Shown: in pieces, positions 1-7,888 of the stretch
Position numbering within the stretch: position 1 is the stretch's first letter
Layout of the letters: each line of letters starts with the position of its first letter
Source of the DNA: UBA3210 sp963653535
GTDB lineage: Bacteria > Bacillota_I > Bacilli_A > RFN20 > CAG-449
Assembly (NCBI GenBank): GCA_963653535.1
Contig: CAVJWU010000039.1
Location: 1-11,746 of the forward strand
Direction: 5' to 3'
Length of the DNA: 11,746 bases
Notes under the pieces: model-generated
What the model was told of the DNA's origin: nothing
What the model saw: only the letters and a program-made list of their open reading frames with translations
The model's database searches: none
Made by a program: the position numbers and the translations under genes

Positions 1-36
1 TAACAATCTGGCTTTTATTTTGTAACTTAATTTTAA

Positions 37-2457
37 TTAGAAATTTAATACTTCGATGACTAAATGTGTCACGCCGTCTTGAACGTAAACATGATATTTA
101 ATAAGAACGCCATAACTAAATCCATAATCAAGATATAAATCAATTGGATTATCTACTGAATAAACAATAGTTTCACAATCGACAGTTACTTCATTTTCTT
201 CATCGATAAGATATTGATCATCATACCAAGTTGAATCAACTTCGTCACCATCTTCATCAGTTTCTTTTAAAACTTCATAATCGGCAGGGATTAATGCTGA
301 AGTAACAAATCCTTTTACATCTTCAACACTTGCGCTTCCTAAATTAACGTCAATATTATATTGAGTTTCATCCCAATCATTTGTTTTTTCAGTTACCGTT
401 GAAGCATATCCTGCTAGATCAATAAGTGTTTTAACATCTTTAGATGTATTTTCTGCAGTATAGCCTTTTAATGTTATTGCAGTTACTACACAAGTAGTTG
501 TTCTTGGTTCATCTTCCCCTGGAACAGTTATTGAAGCAGTAATAGTTGCGCTTGCTCCGTCACTAGTACCTTCTTTAATACTTACTTTACCGTCTTTACT
601 AACAGTAATATTACCTGTTTCATCACTAGAAGAATAAGTTACTTCGTATGGTAACATGCTCTTATTAATGCTTAATTGAGAAGAATAGCCAATACCTACT
701 GAAAGTTCATCACTTTCAAAAGAAAATTCTGGAGTATGTTCTTCACCTGAACCAATTGAGAAAGTAATAGTAGTTTTACCGCAGTAATCCCAGTTAGGAT
801 CTTGGTTCATTGTAAAAGTAACCATTAATGCACCAGTTGGATCTTCAAAATATAAATCATTTTCACTAGTATAGCTTTCATACCATCCTAGTTTTCTAAA
901 TGCATCTGCATAAGCATTATAGAAAGCACCATTTTCATCATAGACTGATAAACTTAAGCCCATTTCTTTTAATGCAAGTTCTTTTGCTTTTGCAACAATT
1001 TGTTCTTCTGTAGCATCTTCACTTAAATTATAATCTTCTGGGAAAGAAGTAATATCTTCAAGGTAAGCAAGATAATATTTCTTGTAATAGTCTTCACCTT
1101 TTAAAGTATATTTAATATTCATTTCTTTATGAGGTAAGAAATCTTCACTAAAGGTAGGTAATGTTATTCCATTAACTTTTAATACATTAGTGATTGTACT
1201 AGAAATTAATTCTGATGGCCAAGAAGTAACAAAAGTAGATTCTGCTTCACTAGTTGTAACAGCGACTAAATAACCGACATTTTCATAATCATCATTAGAT
1301 AAGAACATATAAGAAAAAGAAATCTTTTCATTCCATGTTAAAGCAGGATTTTGTAATTGAACTTCTCCATAGTATTCATAATCATAATTATCTTTTAATG
1401 AAAGAGTATAGATGTAATATTCACCATTCTTTTCATAAGCGTAATATTTTCCTCCTTCAGCAATTTCAAATTGAGGAACTTCTACACCGGTTTTATTTTT
1501 AATATCATTCGCTAAAGCGGTAGGCCAAGTAGTACCTTCATAAGTATTAGGTGAATAAGTAAAATAAGCATTATTACCTTGGAAATAATAAATTTGTGCA
1601 TCAATAGTTGAGCCATCTTCTAATGTCTTATGTAAAATATAAGAATTATATTTTGTACTTAATTCATCATCTAAAGTAAAGCCATTCTTAACTAAGATAT
1701 CAGCATTTTCTTTAGAATAATCATAAACATAAAAATCCATGACTACGAAAGTATTCGCATCGCTTATACCAATTTGATTTTGTCCACCCATCTTGAGGAA
1801 AGGTAAAGTAGTTGTTGTTGTCGCATAATGCATATTTTCTAAATCTTCATCGGAATATTTAGTATCTGCAGTTTCAAATGAAACTAGATCATTATGACAT
1901 CTTAAGATATTACCCGCGGAAGAAGTAACATTACCTTCATCATCTTTTTCTTCCTCAGCATAGAAATAAATTAATTCATAGCCTTTATTTCTAACGCTTG
2001 CTTTTTTAGTAATTTCATAATATTCAGTATCACCATTTAATTGTTTTGCTTCACCAGAATAACCTTTAATAGTATTCCAACCAAAGTTTTCTACTGTTTT
2101 ATAATAATCTTGTAAAGTAAATGATGAGCTTGTATCAGAAATTTGTAAGTAAGAATAATCATCAATAGTTATTTCTTCAACTGTTAAATTTTCATCTACT
2201 AAGCCAACTGGATAAGGTAAGACCTCACCACAATATTTTTTCATTAAGGTCTTTTGTGCCTCAGTCCACATATCGTAATGTCCATCAATAGCTTCACTTG
2301 ATGAAGAAGATGAACTAGCTGTAGAAGAAGAAACACTTTCACTTGATGAAGTTACTGAAGATGAAGAATTTCCTCCTGTGCAGGAAGAAAAAGTTCCACC
2401 CATTAAAATAGATAAAATCGTAATGGATGATAAAGTTAATAATTGTATTTTTTTCAT
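37..2457 (-). CDS. Large Ser-linker surface lipoprotein with a bacterial Ig-like (BIG2-type) domain, function unknown
   Basis: Residues are numbered from the ATG at 2457. An in-frame ATG four codons upstream (2469) has no purine-rich site before it, whereas GGGGG lies 5 nt before the chosen ATG. The N-terminus is Met-Lys-Lys plus a hydrophobic stretch and a lipobox-like FSSC (Cys26; Phe at -3 is unusual), so export and lipid anchoring are likely. Residues about 31-54 are an almost pure Ser tether. A Tyr/Asp/Glu-rich body follows with diverged repeats: a Trp-led helix ending in (V/L)PxF occurs near 311-330 and 413-436, and helix-Gly-Trp units near 126 and 524. Residues about 584-664 match the BIG2 pattern (YSSSD, then VSKDGKVS, then ATITAS). 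The last 140 residues are acidic and unassigned. No enzyme motif or LPxTG is seen. The gene lies after the terminator that closes the importer operon, so expression may be separate or by readthrough. A surface role in binding or adhesion is inference. Confidence 0.85.
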   Translation of the reverse strand: MKKIQLLTLSSITILSILMGGTFSSCTGGNSSSSVTSSSESVSSSTASSSSSSSEAIDGHYDMWTEAQKTLMKKYCGEVLPYPVGLVDENLTVEEITIDDYSYLQISDTSSSFTLQDYYKTVENFGWNTIKGYSGEAKQLNGDTEYYEITKKASVRNKGYELIYFYAEEEKDDEGNVTSSAGNILRCHNDLVSFETADTKYSDEDLENMHYATTTTTLPFLKMGGQNQIGISDANTFVVMDFYVYDYSKENADILVKNGFTLDDELSTKYNSYILHKTLEDGSTIDAQIYYFQGNNAYFTYSPNTYEGTTWPTALANDIKNKTGVEVPQFEIAEGGKYYAYEKNGEYYIYTLSLKDNYDYEYYGEVQLQNPALTWNEKISFSYMFLSNDDYENVGYLVAVTTSEAESTFVTSWPSELISSTITNVLKVNGITLPTFSEDFLPHKEMNIKYTLKGEDYYKKYYLAYLEDITSFPEDYNLSEDATEEQIVAKAKELALKEMGLSLSVYDENGAFYNAYADAFRKLGWYESYTSENDLYFEDPTGALMVTFTMNQDPNWDYCGKTTITFSIGSGEEHTPEFSFESDELSVGIGYSSQLSINKSMLPYEVTYSSSDETGNITVSKDGKVSIKEGTSDGASATITASITVPGEDEPRTTTCVVTAITLKGYTAENTSKDVKTLIDLAGYASTVTEKTNDWDETQYNIDVNLGSASVEDVKGFVTSALIPADYEVLKETDEDGDEVDSTWYDDQYLIDEENEVTVDCETIVYSVDNPIDLYLDYGFSYGVLIKYHVYVQDGVTHLVIEVLNF

Positions 2458-2467
2458 AAATACCCCC
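2458..2467 (-). promoter_or_regulatory. Ribosome binding site that decides the lipoprotein start
   Basis: On the minus strand GGGGG (2467-2463) is followed by TATTT and then ATG at 2457. The other in-frame ATG at 2469 is preceded only by a pyrimidine-rich stretch (terminator T-run), so the downstream ATG is the better start. The GGGGG overlaps codons 1-2 of the longer reading. Confidence 0.6.
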
Positions 2468-2479
2468 ATAAAAATTAAT

Positions 2480-2502
2480 AAAAAAGAGTGAATATTTCAC
2501 TC
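2480..2502 (-). terminator. Rho-independent terminator closing the opp operon
   Basis: On the minus strand, GAGTGAA, loop ATA, then TTCACTC form a perfect 7-bp stem, followed at once by six T. The stem starts 7 nt after the TAA of the DUF3899-like gene. It should end most transcripts from the importer operon before the lipoprotein gene. The stem is short, so partial readthrough is plausible. Confidence 0.8.
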
Positions 2503-2509
2503 AACATAT

Positions 2510-2902
2510 TTATTTAGTTTTAAACCACATTAGTAAGAAAATCATCGAGATAACAGTAAGTAGACATCCATCAATTAATAAATAGCCAAATCCACCTTTA
2601 CGGTCTTTCTTTGCTTCTTTATAATCATAGAATGTTTTATATTTTCTTTCTGTTCCCTTATTAAATAAACTAATAAACATAATCACGCCGTAACTTAGCA
2701 TATCAAATGTGCCACCGTTTGTCGCGATAATTAATACCCCAAAGCAAATTAATATTACTCCAGGAACAAAGAATGCATCTGTTAAAATATGAAATACATC
2801 ATTAGAAGATGTAGAAGAAAAGATACCCTTGAACACGCAAATAAGAAAAGCACAAGCTAGTCCAATTAATAATGTGATAATGTATCTTAGGTATCTTTTC
2901 AT
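2510..2902 (-). CDS. Small multi-pass membrane protein, DUF3899-like
   Basis: A 130-residue hydrophobic protein. Predicted membrane segments are about 7-25, 44-61 and 107-127, with a weaker one at 68-80. Between them is a basic cytoplasmic-type loop at about 82-103 (KGTERKYKTF, then KEAKKDRKGG). This plan (one N-terminal helix, a second ending in a Gly-rich turn and a 'FD..SYG' segment, a Lys-rich loop, a C-terminal hairpin) fits my recollection of DUF3899, an uncharacterised Bacillota family; a profile search would confirm it. The start is well supported by AGGAG 6 nt before the ATG. It begins 12 nt after the oppF stop and ends just before the operon terminator, so it is co-transcribed with the importer. 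It may be an accessory or assembly factor for the transporter, but that rests only on position. Confidence 0.75.
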   Translation of the reverse strand: MKRYLRYIITLLIGLACAFLICVFKGIFSSTSSNDVFHILTDAFFVPGVILICFGVLIIATNGGTFDMLSYGVIMFISLFNKGTERKYKTFYDYKEAKKDRKGGFGYLLIDGCLLTVISMIFLLMWFKTK

Positions 2903-2914
2903 TTAAATCTCCTA

Positions 2915-4168
2915 TTATTTTTTAATTTGTTCTTTGTATTTAGCTTCTTCTTCGCTATTGCAATAGACAAAGTGTCCAGGTGCAATTTCTCTTAATGATG
3001 GTTTTTCATTAGAATAATCATGAGCGATTAAAGGATTGTATGTAACTCTCTTTCTCTTCTTTTCAAATTGAGGATCTGGGAGAGGAATCGCAGATAATAA
3101 TGATTGAGTATATGGATGTAATGGATGAGCGAATAGTTCATCAGATGTTGCAAGTTCAACAATCTTACCAAAATACATAACTGCGATACGATCTGAGAAA
3201 TATTTAACAACTGATAAATCATGAGCGATAAATAAAGTTGTTAAGCCCATTTTGTCTCTTAATTCATTTAATAAGTTAATAACTTGTGCTTGAATGGAGA
3301 CATCTAGCGCAGAAACAGGTTCATCTGCAATGATTAATTGAGGATTTAAGATAATCGCTCTTGCGATACCAATTCTTTGACGTTGACCACCAGAGAATTC
3401 ATGTGGGTATCTAGAAGCGTGTTCTCTAACAAGTCCAACGAGTTCTAGAACTCTATAGACTTCTTCATCAATTTTCTTTTTATCTTTTTCTCCACGAATA
3501 ATAAGTCCTTCTGCAATAATATCATGAACTGTCATACGTGGATCTAGAGAAGCAATTGGATCTTGGAAAATCATTTGAATGTTAGTTGTAATACGAGCCT
3601 TTTTAGCATATTTAATTGCTTTTTTTGCTTCGATCATCAACTCATTCTTTTTAGCAGGATCAGTTTCTGACGCGATTTTTTCATCATATTCTTTTTTTAC
3701 TTTTTCAACTTCTTTTGCAGCATATTCCTTATCACAATTTTTATGATCATATTTTGCTTTTCTCATCTCTAAAGTATTTTCTTCAATGATTTTATAAAGT
3801 TCTTCAACTCTTTTTTCTTTTTCATCAGAAATTGTTTTACCACTAGATTCAATTGAATTATCAATCGCTCTTTGTTTAAGAGCTTTTAATTCTTTCTTAG
3901 CTTCCTTAATTCTATTTTTATATTCGTTAACACCTGCCGCGATTCTAACGCCGTTAAAATAAACGCTTCCTCCGGTAATATCATATAAACGAATAATTGA
4001 TCTACCAGTTGTAGTTTTTCCACAGCCTGATTCACCAACTAAACCAAAGACTTCACCTTTATATATATCAAAAGATACACCATCGACTGCTTTAAGGTAG
4101 CCTTTACCCATCTTGAAATATTGTTCAAGATGATCAACTTTTAATAATACTTCTTTATTATTTTCCAT
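2915..4168 (-). CDS. oppF: Oligopeptide ABC transporter ATP-binding protein OppF (AmiF-like) with charged insertion
   Basis: One of the two cytoplasmic ATPases that power peptide import. Motifs in order: Walker A GESGCGKT (45-52), Q-loop FQDP (Gln202), signature FSGGQRQR (258-265), Walker B LIIADEP with Asp282 and catalytic Glu283, D-loop SALD, and switch His316 (AHD). All key residues are present. At 417 residues it is about 100 longer than the usual 305-325, because a Lys/Glu-rich helical stretch (about 79-193) lies between the second strand (FNGVRI) and the Q-loop. The tail has HDYSNEKPSLREIAPGHFVYC but lacks the CPxxxRC half of the usual cysteine motif, as in streptococcal AmiF (from memory). 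The ATG overlaps the end of oppD by 11 nt, with AAGGTG upstream, suggesting translational coupling and matched amounts of the two ATPases. Confidence 0.95.
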   Translation of the reverse strand: MENNKEVLLKVDHLEQYFKMGKGYLKAVDGVSFDIYKGEVFGLVGESGCGKTTTGRSIIRLYDITGGSVYFNGVRIAAGVNEYKNRIKEAKKELKALKQRAIDNSIESSGKTISDEKEKRVEELYKIIEENTLEMRKAKYDHKNCDKEYAAKEVEKVKKEYDEKIASETDPAKKNELMIEAKKAIKYAKKARITTNIQMIFQDPIASLDPRMTVHDIIAEGLIIRGEKDKKKIDEEVYRVLELVGLVREHASRYPHEFSGGQRQRIGIARAIILNPQLIIADEPVSALDVSIQAQVINLLNELRDKMGLTTLFIAHDLSVVKYFSDRIAVMYFGKIVELATSDELFAHPLHPYTQSLLSAIPLPDPQFEKKRKRVTYNPLIAHDYSNEKPSLREIAPGHFVYCNSEEEAKYKEQIKK

Positions 4169-6296
4169 CTTCAGTCACCTTCTTTTTCATTCTTTCAATA
4201 CGATCTGTAATAACCTTTGGAGGGTTAATTTTTGGTGCATTTGGATGTAATAACCATGTTGCAGCAAAATGAGTTTTACTTACTTCAAATAGAGGAGGTT
4301 GTTCTTCAAAATCAATTTCAAGAGCATACTTATTTCTATCTGCGAATGCATCACCCTTTGGAGGGAAAATCATATTTGGTGGGGTACCAGGAATTGCTTC
4401 TAGTTTTTCCTTAGTATCTAAGTCAGGCATAGATGAAAGTAATGCCCAAGTATATGGATGTTTAGGATCATAGAAGATATCTTCACTTGTACCATATTCA
4501 ACAATCTTACCAGCATACATAACTGCAATTCTATCTGCCATCATCGCAACAACACCTAAGTCGTGAGTAATGAAGATAACTGATAAGTTTCTTTCTTTCT
4601 TAATCTTGTTAATAAGTTCAAGAATTTGAGATTGAATAGTAACATCAAGCGCGGTTGTAGGTTCATCACAAATAAGAATATCTGGGTTTGCACTTAAGGC
4701 AATCGCAATAACAATTCTTTGTCTCATACCACCTGAGAATTCAAATGGATATTGTTTAAATCTAACTGCAGGTTCTGGAATACCAACTTCTTCGAGTAAT
4801 TTTAAAGCTTTTGCTTTCGCCATACTCTTAGTTACTCTATAAACTGCTTTAGATGCTTGTTCTTTAAAGAATGCAATTAATTCTGTTGTTGCCTTTTTTG
4901 CGTCATGTTTCTTATAATTTTCAATTGCTTTATTATAGAACTTTTCAAGGCTTTCAAGAACTTTAACAATATTTTCTTTTGCTAAATCTAAGTTAACTAA
5001 TGTTGGAGGAACAACTTTCCATGTTGGTTTTTTGCCCTTTTCAATTAATGCATTATATTTAGCTAAGTTCTTGTCATATTTCTTTTGTGCTTTAGGATTA
5101 GAGACTAAACCTTTGAAGTAAGTTTCAATCGCGTGAGAAATAGTTAATCCAAAGCAATATTCAGTTGATTCTTTCTTGATATCTAAAAGGTCAATTGAGT
5201 CATTAACTTTTTTAGTTAATTCTTTAGCAATCTTCTTAGATTCTTTATAATCAATTTTTTCTTGAGAGAAATATTCTTTCGCTTTTTTTATTTCTTCTAA
5301 TGTTAATTTTTTAGAACTTATAGAAGAGAAATGGCTAACAGAAACACCCTTTTCTGCTAGATCAGTAAAATCTTTAAGGAATTCTTTATTTAATGTTTCA
5401 AAAGTAAGCTTATTTAATTCTTCTTCTTCTACATTAACATAGTCATAATTTGGATTCTTATATAGATAATAACCTAATGCGAAATAATCTACTTTTGTTT
5501 TATTTTGTGCGTTAACTACTACTTCTTTTACTTTATTTAATAAAGAAGTAAAGTCTTCTTTCTTAGTTTCTTTTGTAACTGCGAATAAATCATCACAAAG
5601 TTTTTTATTTTCTTCTGATTCAAGAACTAAATGAGGAACAAAAGTCTTTTTAAATTGTTTTAAAATTTTACGTGCAGAAACCTTTAAATCAACTTTTTGA
5701 TTCTTAGAAATTAAGAATAATGCATCGTCAATATCTAAGACGATTTGAACTGCGAATTCATAAGCAAGATTGTATTTGTTTTCGAGTTCATTACCTTTAA
5801 TACAGAATTTATTAAAAGTATCACAATATGTAGCATACTTTTCTTCTTTTTCATTAGAAGATAAATCCATGTATTTATTTAATAATTTTAATTTAGTATT
5901 GAAATTATTTTTTGATTCTTTTTGGCTTAATTTTCCTTTTAAAATCATCGCTTCTGTAAGTTGTTTACCAACTGTAACAATTGGGTTTAAACTTGACATA
6001 GGATCTTGGAAAATCATTGAAATTTTATCTCCACGAATCTTATGGAAATATTCTTCAGAAATTTTTAATAAATCTTGTCCATCATAAAGGATTTCTCCAC
6101 CTTCAACAATCGCGTTATTAGCTAAAATACCAATAATAGCTTTACTTGTAACTGATTTACCTGAACCAGATTCACCAACGATCGCAAGAGTTTCACCTTT
6201 ATATAAGTCAAATGAGATGTCTCTAACAGCTTTAACTGTACCGTTTTGTGTTCTAAAAGATATTTGAAGATCTTTTACTTCTAATTTCTTTTCCAT
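4158..6296 (-). CDS. oppD: Oligopeptide ABC transporter ATP-binding protein OppD (AmiE-like) with a roughly 360-residue insertion
   Basis: The partner ATPase of OppF, working at the cytoplasmic face of OppB/OppC. Walker A GESGSGKS (41-48), Q-loop IFQDPMSSLNP (Gln97), signature FSGGMRQR (520-527), Walker B ILICDEP with Asp544 and catalytic Glu545, TALD D-loop and switch His578 are all intact. Usual length is about 335-360; here it is 712, as residues about 125-487 are an extra Lys/Glu-rich, mostly helical region inside the helical subdomain, between Q-loop and signature. Homology resumes at residue 488 and stays in frame, so the protein is intact. In the tail the usual cysteines are replaced (GDAFADRNKYALEID, 648-662; Thr680), as in streptococcal AmiE (from memory), so no metal cluster is expected. 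GAGG stands 8 nt before the ATG, inside the oppC end; the gap to the oppC stop is 3 nt. Confidence 0.95.
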   Translation of the reverse strand: MEKKLEVKDLQISFRTQNGTVKAVRDISFDLYKGETLAIVGESGSGKSVTSKAIIGILANNAIVEGGEILYDGQDLLKISEEYFHKIRGDKISMIFQDPMSSLNPIVTVGKQLTEAMILKGKLSQKESKNNFNTKLKLLNKYMDLSSNEKEEKYATYCDTFNKFCIKGNELENKYNLAYEFAVQIVLDIDDALFLISKNQKVDLKVSARKILKQFKKTFVPHLVLESEENKKLCDDLFAVTKETKKEDFTSLLNKVKEVVVNAQNKTKVDYFALGYYLYKNPNYDYVNVEEEELNKLTFETLNKEFLKDFTDLAEKGVSVSHFSSISSKKLTLEEIKKAKEYFSQEKIDYKESKKIAKELTKKVNDSIDLLDIKKESTEYCFGLTISHAIETYFKGLVSNPKAQKKYDKNLAKYNALIEKGKKPTWKVVPPTLVNLDLAKENIVKVLESLEKFYNKAIENYKKHDAKKATTELIAFFKEQASKAVYRVTKSMAKAKALKLLEEVGIPEPAVRFKQYPFEFSGGMRQRIVIAIALSANPDILICDEPTTALDVTIQSQILELINKIKKERNLSVIFITHDLGVVAMMADRIAVMYAGKIVEYGTSEDIFYDPKHPYTWALLSSMPDLDTKEKLEAIPGTPPNMIFPPKGDAFADRNKYALEIDFEEQPPLFEVSKTHFAATWLLHPNAPKINPPKVITDRIERMKKKVTEDGK

Positions 6297-6299
6297 AAA

Positions 6300-7886
6300 T
6301 TAATCCTCACTTCCTCTTAGTGATGGGTTAAACGCATCACGAAGACCATTACCGAATAAGTTAAAACTTAACATTAATAATGAAATAAATAATGATGGGA
6401 AAACAATCATGTAAGGGTAAGTTACTAAATATCCTTGTGCATTCGCAAGTAATGTACCGACTGAAGTAATGTTACCATCATCAAGATTAATAATTCCTAA
6501 ATATGATAAACTTGTTTCAGAGAAAATTGTTCCTGGGATAACTAAGACACAGCTTGTGACTAAAGTACCTAAAGCATTAGGGAAAATATGTTTAAACATA
6601 ATACGCTTATCCGAAGCACCTAATGTTCTAGCCGCAAGAACATATTCTTGATTCTTGAAACGATAGAATTGCATACGAGTTCTTCCTGCCATAGAAATCC
6701 ATCCAGTTAAGAAGAAAGCAATTAATAAAATGACTATTTGGTTAGTATCCATATGATATTTTAATAATGTGATGACAATCATAAATGGAACTGCCGATAA
6801 AATATCAGAAAATCTTTCCATGATTAAGTCAATTCTTCCGCCGTAATAACCTTCAATCGCACCATAAATTGCCCCGATTAATAAGTTAACAGTCGAAACG
6901 ATGATTGCAAGAATGAATGAGAATCTAGCACCATTACTTAATGCAGTAAAGATGTCTTGACCAGAAGAAGTAGTACCAAAAACAAATACTGGTTGAGAAA
7001 TTCTATCTTTTAAAACTGTTGTATGATAATAAATATAGTAATCATAGTAACAAACTCTAACTCTATAAGAAACAGCACCATCAGTAGAATAAGTCATTTT
7101 CGCGTAAGCATATAATTGTTCATCGCCTTCAATTCTCATTGTAGATGTATATTTATCAGTTCTTTCGCCATCTTTAATATTAACGCTTCTATAGACATTT
7201 TGGAAATTTCCATCAGCATCTAGAACTGCAGTAGTAATACCAGAGACAACTTTTGTCTTATACCAAAAGTTCGCATCAGTTTTATCAGTTTGACCTAATG
7301 TTGAGTCATTATTAGGTCTATCTAAAGCAGGATAAATAACTTGAATCTTATTTGTATCTTGGTAAGTTTGTAAAGCTAAATATTCTTCTTCAGTTAAATC
7401 TTTATAAATGACACCTGTTTTATAATAAGTATCTCTTCTTATTCTATATTTAGTTGATGTAGCGCCATTTCCATCAGTTGATTTAATAACGCTGTAATTA
7501 CCATTTTTAATTGGTGAACGTTTTGTTTCTTCACCCATTGCTTTATATTTTAGATATTCTTGATAGTTAACATCAACTGATTCACATCCATCCCAGAAAT
7601 CCCAACCTGTCACCATTGATAAGTGACTCTTTGGTAAGCAATATGCGAAATATGAATCACGATCAGAAACTTGATATGGAGTAACAAATGGTCCAATAAT
7701 TGAGAATAAAATTAAAATACCAATAATAACAGTCGCAACAATACTAGCTTTATTCTTTTTAAAACGATTGAAAGCATCTTTAAAATATCCAACTGGTTTA
7801 GTATCTAATTCTTTATCGTGCATTCTGCCATCTTTATTAGCTAAAACGAACTTTTCACTAGAAATTTTATATTCACTTGGTTTCAT
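6300..7886 (-). CDS. oppC: Oligopeptide ABC transporter permease OppC with large extracytoplasmic domain
   Basis: A channel-forming permease that pairs with OppB. The N-terminal cytoplasmic segment holds the OppC-type PVGYFKDAFNRFKKNKASI motif before TM1 (about 48-68). Further helices lie near 322-346, 361-377, 382-400, 436-458 and 489-511. The ATPase-coupling EAA loop is at 414-436 (EYVLAARTLGAS, later HIFPN), and FGTTSSGQDIF (303-313) is the family's conserved pre-TM2 motif. Typical OppC has about 300-345 residues; this has 528. The excess lies outside the cell, between TM1 and the FGT motif (about 72-300), a Tyr-rich soluble stretch with Cys83, Cys101 and Cys279. I do not recognise a known domain there. 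It could contact the enlarged OppA; that is inference. It starts 2 nt after the oppB stop, with a G-rich site inside the oppB end, so translation is probably coupled. Confidence 0.94.
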   Translation of the reverse strand: MKPSEYKISSEKFVLANKDGRMHDKELDTKPVGYFKDAFNRFKKNKASIVATVIIGILILFSIIGPFVTPYQVSDRDSYFAYCLPKSHLSMVTGWDFWDGCESVDVNYQEYLKYKAMGEETKRSPIKNGNYSVIKSTDGNGATSTKYRIRRDTYYKTGVIYKDLTEEEYLALQTYQDTNKIQVIYPALDRPNNDSTLGQTDKTDANFWYKTKVVSGITTAVLDADGNFQNVYRSVNIKDGERTDKYTSTMRIEGDEQLYAYAKMTYSTDGAVSYRVRVCYYDYYIYYHTTVLKDRISQPVFVFGTTSSGQDIFTALSNGARFSFILAIIVSTVNLLIGAIYGAIEGYYGGRIDLIMERFSDILSAVPFMIVITLLKYHMDTNQIVILLIAFFLTGWISMAGRTRMQFYRFKNQEYVLAARTLGASDKRIMFKHIFPNALGTLVTSCVLVIPGTIFSETSLSYLGIINLDDGNITSVGTLLANAQGYLVTYPYMIVFPSLFISLLMLSFNLFGNGLRDAFNPSLRGSED

Positions 7887-7888
7887 AA

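Noticed and set aside
4836..5924. Intein or mobile-element origin for the OppD insertion
   Set aside because: No intein splice residues (no N-terminal Cys/Ser block, no terminal His-Asn), no inverted or direct repeats at the borders, and composition like the flanking gene.
5770..6087. Plus-strand open frame of 105 codons opposite oppD
   Set aside because: It lies wholly antisense to the conserved Q-loop region and the start of the insertion of oppD, with no ribosome site or recognisable product.
2915..6296. OppD and OppF as frameshifted or fused pseudogenes because of abnormal length
   Set aside because: The frames are continuous, all ATPase motifs occur once in the right order, and both genes have ribosome sites.
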